Origin: Bremerella cremea
Lineage (GTDB): Bacteria > Planctomycetota > Planctomycetia > Pirellulales > Pirellulaceae
Reading direction: 5' to 3'
Length of the DNA: 64,000 nt
NCBI RefSeq assembly: GCF_003335505.1
Contig: NZ_QPEX01000044.1
Coordinates: 124,001-188,000, forward strand
Position numbers and translations under genes: made by a program. Shown one piece after another: positions 1 to 8,894 of this stretch (positions within the stretch are counted from its first letter, which is position 1; every line of letters begins with the position of its first letter). Under the pieces are notes generated by a model that saw only the letters and a program-made list of their open reading frames with translations, searched no databases and was not told where the DNA came from.

Positions 1-1535
1 AGCTCGATTGTGATCTGGGCGAGTTCCGAAGGGTTTCGCACCGTGTCGGGTCGACGTCGACGGAATTCCAAGTTCTCCATGCTAACGCGAGCTTTGTCGT
101 AATCGCCGGTTAGCTGTTTGTACTGACGCTGCAGCTCGGTATTTCGGAGTTCCACCACGACTTGTCCTTGCTGGACATGGTCGCCGTGATTGACCAGCAC
201 TTTGGTCACTTCCCCTTCTTCATGCACAAACACTTCCCGCTGCATCACCGGGGTTAGAGTGGCCATGCCCGAAACTTTGAAGGGGGCTGGAATGAGGAAC
301 AAAGCGGCAATGATCGCGACTGCGGCAATCGAGACCAACACGGTCTTGGGCAGATTGCGAGCCGATACCAAGACCTTCGACTTACCCAACAGCCGCCAGA
401 CTGGTGTCAGGGGAATCGAGTTGTAGTCGATTGCGTTGGCGAGGGCTCGGCTACTGTGTTCCGAGATCAGCTCGACCCCTTTCGAGAATTCTTCCTGTTG
501 AGAACTGTCTTCAATCTGTTCGACGACCAACGCTCCGAGGATTTCTCCTTGGTATTGGCGTTCCTGCTCTTCTTCTTCCCGCTTTTGATTGTCGGTGGCA
601 TGCTCTGGACGACGTAGCGGAATGATCGCGATGGTCTTGGTGTGCGACTCGTCTACATAATCGTGGACTGCCGTTTCCAATTGAGGCGAGAGGTCTTCGG
701 TAACTCCGCTAAACCAGAACGGCTCGCCGGTTTCGATCACCCGCGAAGCCAGCTTGCCCAAGAGTTGAACCTGAGTCGAGCGGGTGTCGAAGACATCCTG
801 GCCACTCACCGCTTCCACTTTCCACTTACCGCGACGCAAGACAACCGAGACTCGGTCGCAGCCAATTAAACGGCGGCCTTCGTTGGCGATGGTATATGCG
901 GTTTGACGTAGATCGAGGTTTTCGTGGACAGCCCGCGAGAACTGTTCGATCTTCGACCACAGAGACTGTCGATCGGAGAAATCTCGTAGCTTCCGGGTTT
1001 TAAACCATTCGGTTGCCAACCCGCACATTTGTTCGAGGAACTTCAAATAGCCACGTTGGCTATTGGGGGCCGAGTTCGGTCGCTGGAAGATCTCGATGAC
1101 CCCTTCGACCTTATCTTCGACCTGAATCGGAGCAACCACCAGCAGCTGGTTGGTGGGATTGCCAGCCGAGTTCTCTTCAGCTCCTCCCGATTGCGGCGCC
1201 AAAAGTTGAGCGTCGGCCCCTTGGAACATATTTTGAATCAATCGCAAGTGGCGAATGCCTTCGTCACTCTGAGGGTCGATCAGGCCACGGCTAAGATTAA
1301 TTTGGTAAACGAGCTGAGGGCGACGTTGATCGTCGTATACCCACGCCGCACCGCCGACGGCCGCCAAGGCGGAAACGACCTTGGGGAGGACATCCTTAAA
1401 GTATTCTTCCGGAGGAACATCCCGTTTGGAAAGCTGGGCAATTTCTTGAATCAGCCCGCGAATCTGCTTCTTGGTGCTTTCCAGGGTCTCGGGATTCACT
1501 GATGAGGGCTCGGTGGACATGCCGGGACTATTCAT
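1..1535 (-). CDS. GAF-GAF-TM-HlyD membrane fusion protein (C-terminus beyond window)
   Basis: The reverse strand is open from the ATG at 1535 to the window edge (about 511 residues), so the gene is partial at its 3' end. The first ~360 residues look like two GAF-type sensor domains (about 35-155 and 190-360). A single hydrophobic segment follows near 398-416 (VSIAAVAIIAALFLIPAP). After it comes a periplasmic adaptor of the HlyD/biotinyl-lipoyl type, with the signature VNHGDHVQQGQVVVEL leading into a coiled coil. In HlyD-type adaptors this part bridges an inner-membrane transporter to the outer membrane; a cytoplasmic GAF sensor ahead of it is unusual. The SecA-like gene lies 318 bases upstream on the same strand. 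In some planctomycetes and proteobacteria such proteins sit beside an M50 peptidase, which could be the next gene outside the window. An alternative start is the ATG at 1520. Architecture is seen in the sequence; transport substrate is unknown. Confidence 0.85.
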   Translation of the reverse strand, partial: MNSPGMSTEPSSVNPETLESTKKQIRGLIQEIAQLSKRDVPPEEYFKDVLPKVVSALAAVGGAAWVYDDQRRPQLVYQINLSRGLIDPQSDEGIRHLRLIQNMFQGADAQLLAPQSGGAEENSAGNPTNQLLVVAPIQVEDKVEGVIEIFQRPNSAPNSQRGYLKFLEQMCGLATEWFKTRKLRDFSDRQSLWSKIEQFSRAVHENLDLRQTAYTIANEGRRLIGCDRVSVVLRRGKWKVEAVSGQDVFDTRSTQVQLLGKLASRVIETGEPFWFSGVTEDLSPQLETAVHDYVDESHTKTIAIIPLRRPEHATDNQKREEEEQERQYQGEILGALVVEQIEDSSQQEEFSKGVELISEHSSRALANAIDYNSIPLTPVWRLLGKSKVLVSARNLPKTVLVSIAAVAIIAALFLIPAPFKVSGMATLTPVMQREVFVHEEGEVTKVLVNHGDHVQQGQVVVELRNTELQRQYKQLTGDYDKARVSMENLEFRRRRPDTVRNPSELAQITIE

Positions 1536-1853
1536 AATGGAATCTAAAAGGTTAGGGCCGATCGATTCGCGATCGTAGAAACCTACGTCTCACCATAACA
1601 AGCGAGTTGAGAATCGAAAATCTTGAAAGCTGAAAAGGGGGTAACCAAACACACTCTGCGGTAGGATGTAGGGATAAGTGGGATCATATTGCCGCTGACC
1701 TCTACTCAACCGATGGCTCGATTGTTCGTTTCCTGCAGGAACTTACGGTAAGAATCCCGACGAAAGGTGCCGTAATGTTGCCGTTGGAATGCAACATTCG
1801 ATGGGCACCTAGCGAACTTCGTTCCATCATGTTCCCAAAGTGCAACACACTGG
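1536..1853. other. Intergenic region between secA-like gene and GAF-HlyD gene
   Basis: No coding sequence is supported here. It contains a perfect 8-base stem (1774-1781 with 1791-1798) shortly after the secA-like stop, without a clear T-tract, and a CGTAG/CTACG hairpin (1574-1587) flanked by CGATCG palindromes (1559-1575) just upstream of the GAF-HlyD start. The region could hold a promoter or a processing site, but nothing decisive is visible. Confidence 0.4.
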
Positions 1854-3875
1854 CTAATCTGGCGAATCCAGGTAAGGATCTTGGCCCATTTCACGGTGCA
1901 TTTTCTTTCGCTGCTTCTCGTGATGCAGGAGGACCTTGCGATCACCGAAGTGCTTGCTCTCGATGCGACGCTGGGCTTTTCGGAAAAGTTTGGCGTAAGC
2001 TGGCAGCTCTCCGGTTTGTTTTTCGCCGAAAGCGACCAGTTTTTTGTATCGTTTGGGGCCAAGGCCAATGAGTAGGCAATCGTCGTCCAAGGCCATGAAC
2101 TGTCTTGTGCTGCCGGGGTCACCCTGACGGCCACATCGACCAACTAACTGACGGTCGATACGGGCAGAGTCGTGCATCTCGGTACAAATCACATGCAAGC
2201 CGCCCAACGCATGCACGCCTTCGCCCAGCTTGATGTCGGTACCGCGACCGGCCATGTTCGTGGCGACGGTGACTTTGCCTGGCTGGCCGGCTCGCGACAC
2301 AATGTCGGCTTCAACGGCGACTTGGTGAGCGTTCAGCACTTCATGCTCGATGCCGGCGTCTTGCAATAGCTTCGAGAGCTCTTCGCTTTTTTCAATAGTA
2401 CGGGTACCGACCAAGATAGGACGCCCCGAGGCATTAATTTCGCGAATCTCATCCACAATGGCGGCCCACTTTGCATCTGCGCTGCCGAAAACTCGATCAG
2501 GCCAAATCTTTCGTTGCGGGATGCGGTTGGTAGGACACTTGATGACGTTTAACTTGTAGATCTTCTTGAATTCCCCTTTGGAACTCGAAGCGGTACCGGT
2601 CATGCCTCCGAGATGGCGATAGCGGAGAAACAAGTCTTGCACCGTGATTCGTGCTGCCTGACCGGTCGCCACGGTTACCTCAACCCCTTCTTTGGCTTCA
2701 ATCGCTTGGTGGATGCCGTAGCTCCACTTACGTCCTTCTGCGATACGTCCGGTCGATTCGTCGACGATCACCACTTCGCCATCGATAATCACGTAATGCT
2801 GACCACTATGAAAATCGCGATTCACTTTGATCGCACGTTCTACGTAGTCATACAGATCGACCAGACCAACCGTATCAAGCAACTTGGGCTTGGGGATTTG
2901 CCGGACTAAGAGTCGTCCGGTTACGGTTAGCTCGACCGATTTTTTGTCGTGATCGTATTCGAAGTGGTCGTCTTCCACAAATTCTGGCTCGGCGTGAGCA
3001 GCCCACTGATGACACGCCACGGCGACTTTTTCGGCTTCGCCTGGGATTGCACTAATCACCAACGGCGTACGGGCATCGTCGATCAGCACGCTATCGGCTT
3101 CGTCGACCAGGGCAAAGAAGTGTTCGCGTTGAACGGGCTCCTCGTTCTGCTCTTTCTTTCCAGCTAGCAGCGGGCCAAGCACACCCAGGCCTTGCTCTCG
3201 AGTTTGGCGGATGAGCAAGCGGTCGCGGAGGAAGTCGAAACCGAACTCTTTCGAGGTGCCATAAGTAATATCGCAAGAATACGCTTTTCGGCGGTCATCT
3301 GAGGACATTTGGGATTCAATCACCCCCACAGTCATCCCCAGCATTTTGTAAACCGGCATCATCAGCTCGGCATCGCGGGCGGCCAGGTAATCGTTCACCG
3401 TGGCGACATGAACCCCTTTGCCAGGCAAAGCGTAAAGGTAGGTCGGCAGGGTAGCCGTTAGCGTTTTCCCTTCACCTGTTTCCATTTCAGCGATGGCGCC
3501 ATCGAACATGATCATCCCGCCGATTAGCTGCACTTCGTAGTGCCGCATGTTCATCGTGCGGGCCCCGGCAATCCGCACCAGGGCAAACGCCTCGGGCAGT
3601 AATTTGTGCAACGGTTCGCCACTTTTGGCTCGGTGTCGCAGGCCTAAGCTGTATTTTCGTAGTTCCCGATCCGAGAGGTCTTTTAACTCGCTTTCAAACC
3701 GATCGATCACCGGCAGCTGGGCTACAAAGCGAGCCAACCCTTGCTTGGTCAGCTGGGAATAGATCGAGCCAACGGGATTGGCGCGAAACTTCCGGGGCTC
3801 TCCCCGTTTGGGTGGGGCAGGCTTTTCGGTAGGTTCCGTCTCGGGCGGGTCTAGCGTCGTTTGATTCGTGTCCAA
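1854..3875 (-). CDS. Short SecA-like preprotein translocase ATPase
   Basis: 673 residues against roughly 850-950 in housekeeping SecA. The motor is intact: Walker A region with METGEGKTLTATLP (near residue 131), VNDYLAARDAE, the DEAD-like box VDEADSVLIDDARTPL, the MTGTASS motif, TNMAGRGTDIKLG and the motif VI region VGRCGRQGDPGS. The PPXD-type insertion is present between Walker A and the second nucleotide-binding fold. The protein stops about 80 residues after motif VI, so most of the helical scaffold/wing region and the C-terminal zinc SEC-C region are missing. It begins with a Pro-rich tail and appears to start at TTG (3875), since a stop lies five codons upstream and no ATG is close. It lies upstream of the GAF-HlyD fusion. 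Probably an accessory SecA paralogue for special substrates; a fully functional housekeeping SecA would have to be elsewhere. Confidence 0.85.
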   Translation of the reverse strand: MDTNQTTLDPPETEPTEKPAPPKRGEPRKFRANPVGSIYSQLTKQGLARFVAQLPVIDRFESELKDLSDRELRKYSLGLRHRAKSGEPLHKLLPEAFALVRIAGARTMNMRHYEVQLIGGMIMFDGAIAEMETGEGKTLTATLPTYLYALPGKGVHVATVNDYLAARDAELMMPVYKMLGMTVGVIESQMSSDDRRKAYSCDITYGTSKEFGFDFLRDRLLIRQTREQGLGVLGPLLAGKKEQNEEPVQREHFFALVDEADSVLIDDARTPLVISAIPGEAEKVAVACHQWAAHAEPEFVEDDHFEYDHDKKSVELTVTGRLLVRQIPKPKLLDTVGLVDLYDYVERAIKVNRDFHSGQHYVIIDGEVVIVDESTGRIAEGRKWSYGIHQAIEAKEGVEVTVATGQAARITVQDLFLRYRHLGGMTGTASSSKGEFKKIYKLNVIKCPTNRIPQRKIWPDRVFGSADAKWAAIVDEIREINASGRPILVGTRTIEKSEELSKLLQDAGIEHEVLNAHQVAVEADIVSRAGQPGKVTVATNMAGRGTDIKLGEGVHALGGLHVICTEMHDSARIDRQLVGRCGRQGDPGSTRQFMALDDDCLLIGLGPKRYKKLVAFGEKQTGELPAYAKLFRKAQRRIESKHFGDRKVLLHHEKQRKKMHREMGQDPYLDSPD

Positions 3876-4408
3876 CGGGTTCGATCCCCAGTCTTACTTT
3901 CGATTAGGCAATGACAAGGCGTCTTAATAATAGACCTCGTCAGATTTTAGTATGGCGGACAACCCCTTCCGTTCCCATGATTTGGTAGCACATTCCTAAG
4001 AATTACATTTCAACGATGACCTTCAACTCTGCGTAACCGCTAAACCCATCCCATCTATCCCATTGCACCTATTCACCCTCTTTAGTCGGGTGTTGGTACG
4101 CATCTGCGGAGAATTCCGTTTATACGGATTGGATGCAGCTTTTTACTTAACCGGCACACATCGAATCGCCGACATTTCTAATACGTCCGGAATAATCGTA
4201 CGCGGACCGTTCGAGTGCAGGGCAAGCGTCCTGACAACAGAAACTAAACCGCCGGGGTGAAAATGGCCAACAGCTGGCGGAATTCACCGTTGGCCAAGTC
4301 GATTTTGGATGTCCATACGACGCAAGCGGTAGCTCTTGTTTCTCCTTCCAATTGTTCGGAACGAGGCAGGGCCTTGGGAGCGACAGCATTAGTTTGCGAG
4401 CACACAAC
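3876..4408. other. Divergent intergenic region, secA-like / BBP7 porin
   Basis: 533 bases separating two divergent genes. Short open frames exist but none has a convincing ribosome site or recognisable protein. It must hold the promoters of both genes; I could not pick a clear pair of -35/-10 boxes. Confidence 0.4.
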
Positions 4409-5806
4409 ATGAAGCTTAACTACTCCACCCTAGCTTTCTCGATCGTTGCCGTGGTTCTCGGAACCAGCCGATCTTTCGCCCAAGAGGGCTATGCTCCGAT
4501 GGGATCACCATATCCTGTTGGCGCGCCCGCTCCCTATGACCCTGCTGGCATGCAACCTCCGGGAATGATGCCACAAGGTTACGGACCTGGACCAATGGGT
4601 CCGGCTCCGATGATGGGACCGGCACCTCATGCCCAAATGGCGGCGGCACCTGGCTACGGCCAAGTGTCCCCTGTCTCGTACGATCCTTCGATGTACGAAC
4701 CGGCAGGCGATTACATTGAATACGATAACTATGCCGCAGCTGGCTACGATGATTGCGGCGACGGTTGCTCTTTGCCACCGCGTGCCTACGGTAGCTTCGA
4801 GGGCATGATGGTTTGGCGAAAGGGTGGTAACTACCCGCCGATCCTTACCACCAGTGCCAACGCAGATCGTGGTATCCTGGGAAATCCCAGCACTCAGATC
4901 ATTTGGGGCGACGGTAACGAGCATGGCAACCCAACCGTTGGCGGTCGCCTGACGCTTGGCCTGTGGCTAGATGATTACCAAAACTGGAGCGTGGGTGGTC
5001 GATTCATGGCTTTGGAAGATCAAAGTCTGGGCTACACGGCAACTTCAGCCCAGTTCCCAGTGCTTGCCTATCCATTCTTCGACTTGAACGCGAACCTGCA
5101 AAACTCCATTTTGGTTGCCTTGCCTGGTACGGGCTCCGGTGCTGCAAACAACACAACGGTCAACCTAGTTAACCGCAATACGTTCTACATGGGCGATGCG
5201 TTTCTGACCAAGCATATTTACACCAATAACGGCAACCGCTGGGACTTCGTTGGTGGTTACACCTACTTCAAGATGGAAGACGGGTTCCACAACGATGCGA
5301 CCTTCACCGTGCAAGATGCAGGTGGTGGCACTTACAGCCAAGGGGACGTTGTTCAATACAGCGATCGCTTTGACGCCAACAACGAATTCCACGGTGGTCA
5401 TGTCGGCTTGATGGCTGAGTTCCAAGATGGCCCATTCAGCTGGCGTGCCATGGGTAAGCTTGCCTTGGGTAACTCGCACCAGGAAGCAACCGTCTCGGGG
5501 CTAACCACCGTCAACGGTAGTTTTTCTCAGGATGAAGGGGTTTACGCCCTGGCAAGCAATTCCGGTTCATTCAGCCGAAACAAGTTTGTCTATGTTCCTG
5601 AAATCAACATCGACATGATTTATGCCTACAACTGCAACCTCGACCTCAAACTCGGTGCGACGTTCATCTACTTCAACGACATCGTCACCGGCGGGGCTTT
5701 GGTCAACAACAACATCAATCCCAACGGATCGGCCCCGGTCTTCCAGTTCAACGAACAGGAATATTGGATTCTGGGCATGACCGCTGGTGTGGAATATCAT
5801 TACTAA
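4409..5806 (+). CDS. BBP7-family beta-barrel outer membrane protein
   Basis: 465 residues from the ATG at 4409. An upstream in-frame ATG at 4352 would put 19 polar residues before the signal peptide and is rejected. The signal peptide (SIVAVVLGTSRSFAQ) is followed by about 100 residues rich in Gly, Pro and Met (repeats such as PGMMPQGYGPGPMGPAP) and then by a beta-rich domain from about residue 125. Phrases such as YGSFEGMMVWRKGG, the many aromatic beta strands and the terminal YWILGMTAGVEYHY fit the planctomycete 'putative beta barrel porin-7' family (BBP7). The terminal aromatic residue is typical of outer membrane barrels. A paralogue lies at 34807-36294. Pore function is inferred from the family name only. 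Confidence 0.8.
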   Translation: MKLNYSTLAFSIVAVVLGTSRSFAQEGYAPMGSPYPVGAPAPYDPAGMQPPGMMPQGYGPGPMGPAPMMGPAPHAQMAAAPGYGQVSPVSYDPSMYEPAGDYIEYDNYAAAGYDDCGDGCSLPPRAYGSFEGMMVWRKGGNYPPILTTSANADRGILGNPSTQIIWGDGNEHGNPTVGGRLTLGLWLDDYQNWSVGGRFMALEDQSLGYTATSAQFPVLAYPFFDLNANLQNSILVALPGTGSGAANNTTVNLVNRNTFYMGDAFLTKHIYTNNGNRWDFVGGYTYFKMEDGFHNDATFTVQDAGGGTYSQGDVVQYSDRFDANNEFHGGHVGLMAEFQDGPFSWRAMGKLALGNSHQEATVSGLTTVNGSFSQDEGVYALASNSGSFSRNKFVYVPEINIDMIYAYNCNLDLKLGATFIYFNDIVTGGALVNNNINPNGSAPVFQFNEQEYWILGMTAGVEYHY

Positions 5807-5838
5807 TCGCAGCTTGAAAAAGCAGCGACAAGAAAGCA

Positions 5839-5878
5839 AAGAGCCCGCATTCGGAAACGAAGCGGGCTCTTTTTTTTA
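5839..5878. terminator. Rho-independent terminator between convergent genes
   Basis: Nine-base G/C-rich stem AGAGCCCGC (5840-5848) pairs with GCGGGCTCT (5862-5870) and is followed by a run of eight T on the plus strand. It ends the BBP7 transcript. On the minus strand it is followed by TTTGCTTT and may also serve the LEPR-XLL gene at 5904. Confidence 0.85.
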
Positions 5879-5903
5879 TTGGATGTTGGTTAACCAACCA
5901 CGA

Positions 5904-8372
5904 TTAAAGGTTGGCAAACGCCGCATCGACCGCAGCCAGGTTCGTCATCACTTGCGAACCGGAACCGCTGATGCGAATGATAACGCCTTCCGCGGTTTCG
6001 GCGACGACCACGTAACCAGGCATCGATGGCGAGAAGGCCTGGACTACGTATTGCGAGTTCTCTTGTCCTTCGACACTCACCTCAAAGGCAACCTGCATCG
6101 ACTTGGTAGCCGGATCGAGATAGATGTAATCCGAGTTGATATTCACCAACCGGTCCCATCCTTCGTCCACTGAGTACCATTCTAAGGTCGCGGTGCCACC
6201 ACTCTTAGAGAATGCTAGAGTGATGCTGTCTTCCGAGACGGAAGCCATCTGGTCTAACCGGCTAATATACTGGTAATCGCGACCACGGTAGCCAAAGTTC
6301 AGACCGGAATAACGGCCTGGCTGGCCATTACCAATTCCGATGCCGCTGATTTCGTTACCAGTGATGGTGAAATCACCTGCCGTCGTTTTGCCCTTACGAG
6401 TAAAGCGAGGATCGACCACGCGAACCGAGTAGTTGCCTTCATCAAATCCGCTGAAGCTGTAAGTTCCAAAGGCATCGGTACGGGTAGTGGCAATCACGGC
6501 TCCGGTTGCGGAATTGACCAGTTCCAAGTCAACGCCGCCAATCCGAACTTCGGCACTGGCTTCGATGTCAAGGTTTTCGTCAACCACACCGTCATTGTCG
6601 GCGTCGAAGTAAACCACACCTTCAATCAGACTGTCCAACTGCGTTTTGAAAGTCAGCGTGCCGGTAGCGGTTTGTTCACCACCATCGGAAACGACATATT
6701 GGACCGACTCCGTCAGACCAGGAAAGTTGGAAGTGTACACGAAAGCTCCGGTTGGCTGATCGTTCAAGTCGAGAATCGGAGTAAACGTCCCCTGGAGGTT
6801 CGCCGGAACAATGAACTCGACGAAAGTCAACGTTTCATTTTCGTCTGCTCCGCCTTGCAGCGAGGCGTAGTCCAACGCGTTGCCGATGAGCGGCACCCCC
6901 TCTTCTATGGTGAAGAATCTATCGTTAGCAATCGGCGCGTCATCGACTTTCGAGATGGCAACCAAAACATCTGCCGAGGAGGTGCCAGCGTTATCAGATG
7001 CTCCAGAATCGGTGATCGTATAGCTGAAGCTTTCGTTGATACCACCCAAGTTACTCGGCACTTGATAGAGCAAGACTTGGTGCGAGGTGATGCCCGTCGC
7101 CGCGATTTCAGCCACGCTTTGGGCATTGGTTTGAATCGACACACTACCGTTGGTAGGCTGGGTGATCGAATCAATATTGAAGCGGCTACGATCCCCAGTG
7201 ACTGCGTTCAAAGCCGAATCCAGGTCGTTGGCCAGAACATCTAGAACGTAATACTGTACGCCACCGATGGTGACTACCGGAGGGGTGCTGTTTGCATCGT
7301 CGCCGAAGTAATCTTCGTTGACATTGTAAGAATCGAAGTTAGCTCCACCGACTGGTGTGGCAGCAATATCAATGCTGACCTTGCCACCGTCGAAACGAAC
7401 CAGTTCCTGCCCAACGGCCCCGGGAGCGTAGACTAATGTGGCGTTGAGGTTAACATCCGGGTCTTCGGTATCGTTTCCGCTACGTTCTTTCTGATTGAAG
7501 GCAACCTCAGTCGCTTCTGGATCTGGGGTTCCCAGCTCACTACTCAATGTGTAGTTGCGTACATCAATCTCAAAATCAACCGCACCTTCCGCGACAGCTC
7601 GGAACTTCACGCTCGCCAAGAGGAACCTTTGCGCACCATTCGCAGGAGCAGGTGCATAGATACCACCCATCCACAATAGCTTATCGGCTGTGCTGAATTG
7701 ATTGTCGTTCGCATTCTTGCCACCGTAGGGCGTCACGTTGCTAGGAACGTCGCCAGTTTGCGAGCTAAAGCCTGGCCCCATCTGGATGTCGGTAGAAGGA
7801 TTTTGGATCGTCAGCTTAGACGAATCAAACTTAATGTCCGCAAACGCTTGTGAAAAACCAGACGGGGTCTCTGATACGTCCGTGACATAAATGTTTAAGG
7901 TAAACGTATCGTTGAGAGCGACGTTTGCAGATCCACCTTCGGTGGTCGTGTTCGAGTCGTATACGATTTCAACATCGTAGTCGGCCCGAAAAGAGGGAGC
8001 AGCGACTTCAGGCTCACCTTCCAAAGTCAACGCATCCATCGCGCTCAGAAGATCGCGTTGAGTGAGCTTCCCGTCGTTATCGACGTCAAGATAAAGGGAT
8101 TGTTCCCCTTCCAGCAGACCACTCTTGGCAGAAAACGAGCCAAGTTTCATGGTCTTTAGTTCGCCGACCAAGATCTCGATATCTTGTTGGTCAAGCACCC
8201 CATCCGAGTTTACATCGGTAGGTAGAATTTCATTATGCCAGGGGGCCCCGACATCCCCAGCCAGCATGGACCGGGTTTCGAGTTGCTCCATTCGGCGAAG
8301 ACCGCGTTGCCGTTTGGCGCGTTTAAGGGAATGCGAGGGGACGCGGTGCTGGCGGCTCTTGGATTTTTTCAT
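5904..8372 (-). CDS. LEPR-XLL protein with N-terminal dockerin, cohesin-like, cadherin-like and SdrB-like domains
   Basis: 822 residues. The N-terminus is strongly basic (KKSKSRQHRVPSHSLKRAKR) and leads into MEQLETRSMLAGD, a variant of the planctomycete LEPR-XLL export motif (residues about 28-40). A dockerin follows at once (45-110), with calcium loops DVNSDGVLDQQD and DVDNDGKLTQRD; this is an unusual place, since the dockerin is C-terminal in the relatives nearby. Residues 127-335 form a cohesin-like beta domain. Two cadherin-like repeats (about 345-590) contain the typical VLANDLDSALNAVTGD. An SdrB-like stalk (about 595-690; VVYFDADNDGVVDENLD) and a C-terminal beta domain of unknown kind complete it. 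The end (AAVDAAFANL) is short and less acidic than in its neighbours. Probably a cell-surface or matrix protein; no enzymatic motif is visible. Confidence 0.85.
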   Translation of the reverse strand: MKKSKSRQHRVPSHSLKRAKRQRGLRRMEQLETRSMLAGDVGAPWHNEILPTDVNSDGVLDQQDIEILVGELKTMKLGSFSAKSGLLEGEQSLYLDVDNDGKLTQRDLLSAMDALTLEGEPEVAAPSFRADYDVEIVYDSNTTTEGGSANVALNDTFTLNIYVTDVSETPSGFSQAFADIKFDSSKLTIQNPSTDIQMGPGFSSQTGDVPSNVTPYGGKNANDNQFSTADKLLWMGGIYAPAPANGAQRFLLASVKFRAVAEGAVDFEIDVRNYTLSSELGTPDPEATEVAFNQKERSGNDTEDPDVNLNATLVYAPGAVGQELVRFDGGKVSIDIAATPVGGANFDSYNVNEDYFGDDANSTPPVVTIGGVQYYVLDVLANDLDSALNAVTGDRSRFNIDSITQPTNGSVSIQTNAQSVAEIAATGITSHQVLLYQVPSNLGGINESFSYTITDSGASDNAGTSSADVLVAISKVDDAPIANDRFFTIEEGVPLIGNALDYASLQGGADENETLTFVEFIVPANLQGTFTPILDLNDQPTGAFVYTSNFPGLTESVQYVVSDGGEQTATGTLTFKTQLDSLIEGVVYFDADNDGVVDENLDIEASAEVRIGGVDLELVNSATGAVIATTRTDAFGTYSFSGFDEGNYSVRVVDPRFTRKGKTTAGDFTITGNEISGIGIGNGQPGRYSGLNFGYRGRDYQYISRLDQMASVSEDSITLAFSKSGGTATLEWYSVDEGWDRLVNINSDYIYLDPATKSMQVAFEVSVEGQENSQYVVQAFSPSMPGYVVVAETAEGVIIRISGSGSQVMTNLAAVDAAFANL

Positions 8373-8894
8373 GGCGACCTACGGCAACCTATATTTTCGA
8401 TTAGGCAAGTTACAAAATAAGCAGTTTAGGAAACTGAGGGGGCTTTTGCCGACGTTGTCCAGATTAATTAGCCCAATTGGCCTTTGCAAACTTTTTCTTC
8501 CGGTCAGCACATCCCTAACTGGAAGTAAATTTGCCGTCATCCACAAAGTTTCCGCATTCTACTAGCCACTTGGTCGCTGGCTGCCGGTCAGAAGTTCCGC
8601 GCGACTTGAAGAAAAAGTGCTGAATTTCGTAATATTGCAATCTGAGCCGGAACTATTGGCCTCGTCACACGTCAAATTGGTGTGGCATGCTGCGCTAAGG
8701 GGAGATAATTGGAATAACCCGCATAACCCCTAAAGTCTATTGCTGTTAAGGATTTACGTGATTGCGTTCGTCCCGACGTCAATTACGCTGAGACCTAGGC
8801 ATGGGCATCGCCGCACGCCACTTTCGTACGATTTCCCCCTATTCGGTTCGTCCCAGGTCCGTCACCTGTTGGCTCTTACGATATTGCGAACATC
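8373..8894. other. Divergent promoter region between two LEPR-XLL genes
   Basis: 522 bases between divergent genes, no supported coding sequence. Candidate sigma-70-like boxes: on the plus strand TTGGAA (about 8710) and TAAAGT 16 bases further on, ahead of the 8895 gene. On the minus strand TTGTAA and TATAGG lie 16 bases apart, but they sit very close to the 8372 start. Both are weak matches found by eye. Confidence 0.35.

Noticed and set aside
190-1502. Several plus-strand open frames over the GAF-HlyD gene
   Set aside because: They are shadows of the continuous minus-strand frame that encodes recognisable GAF and HlyD domains.
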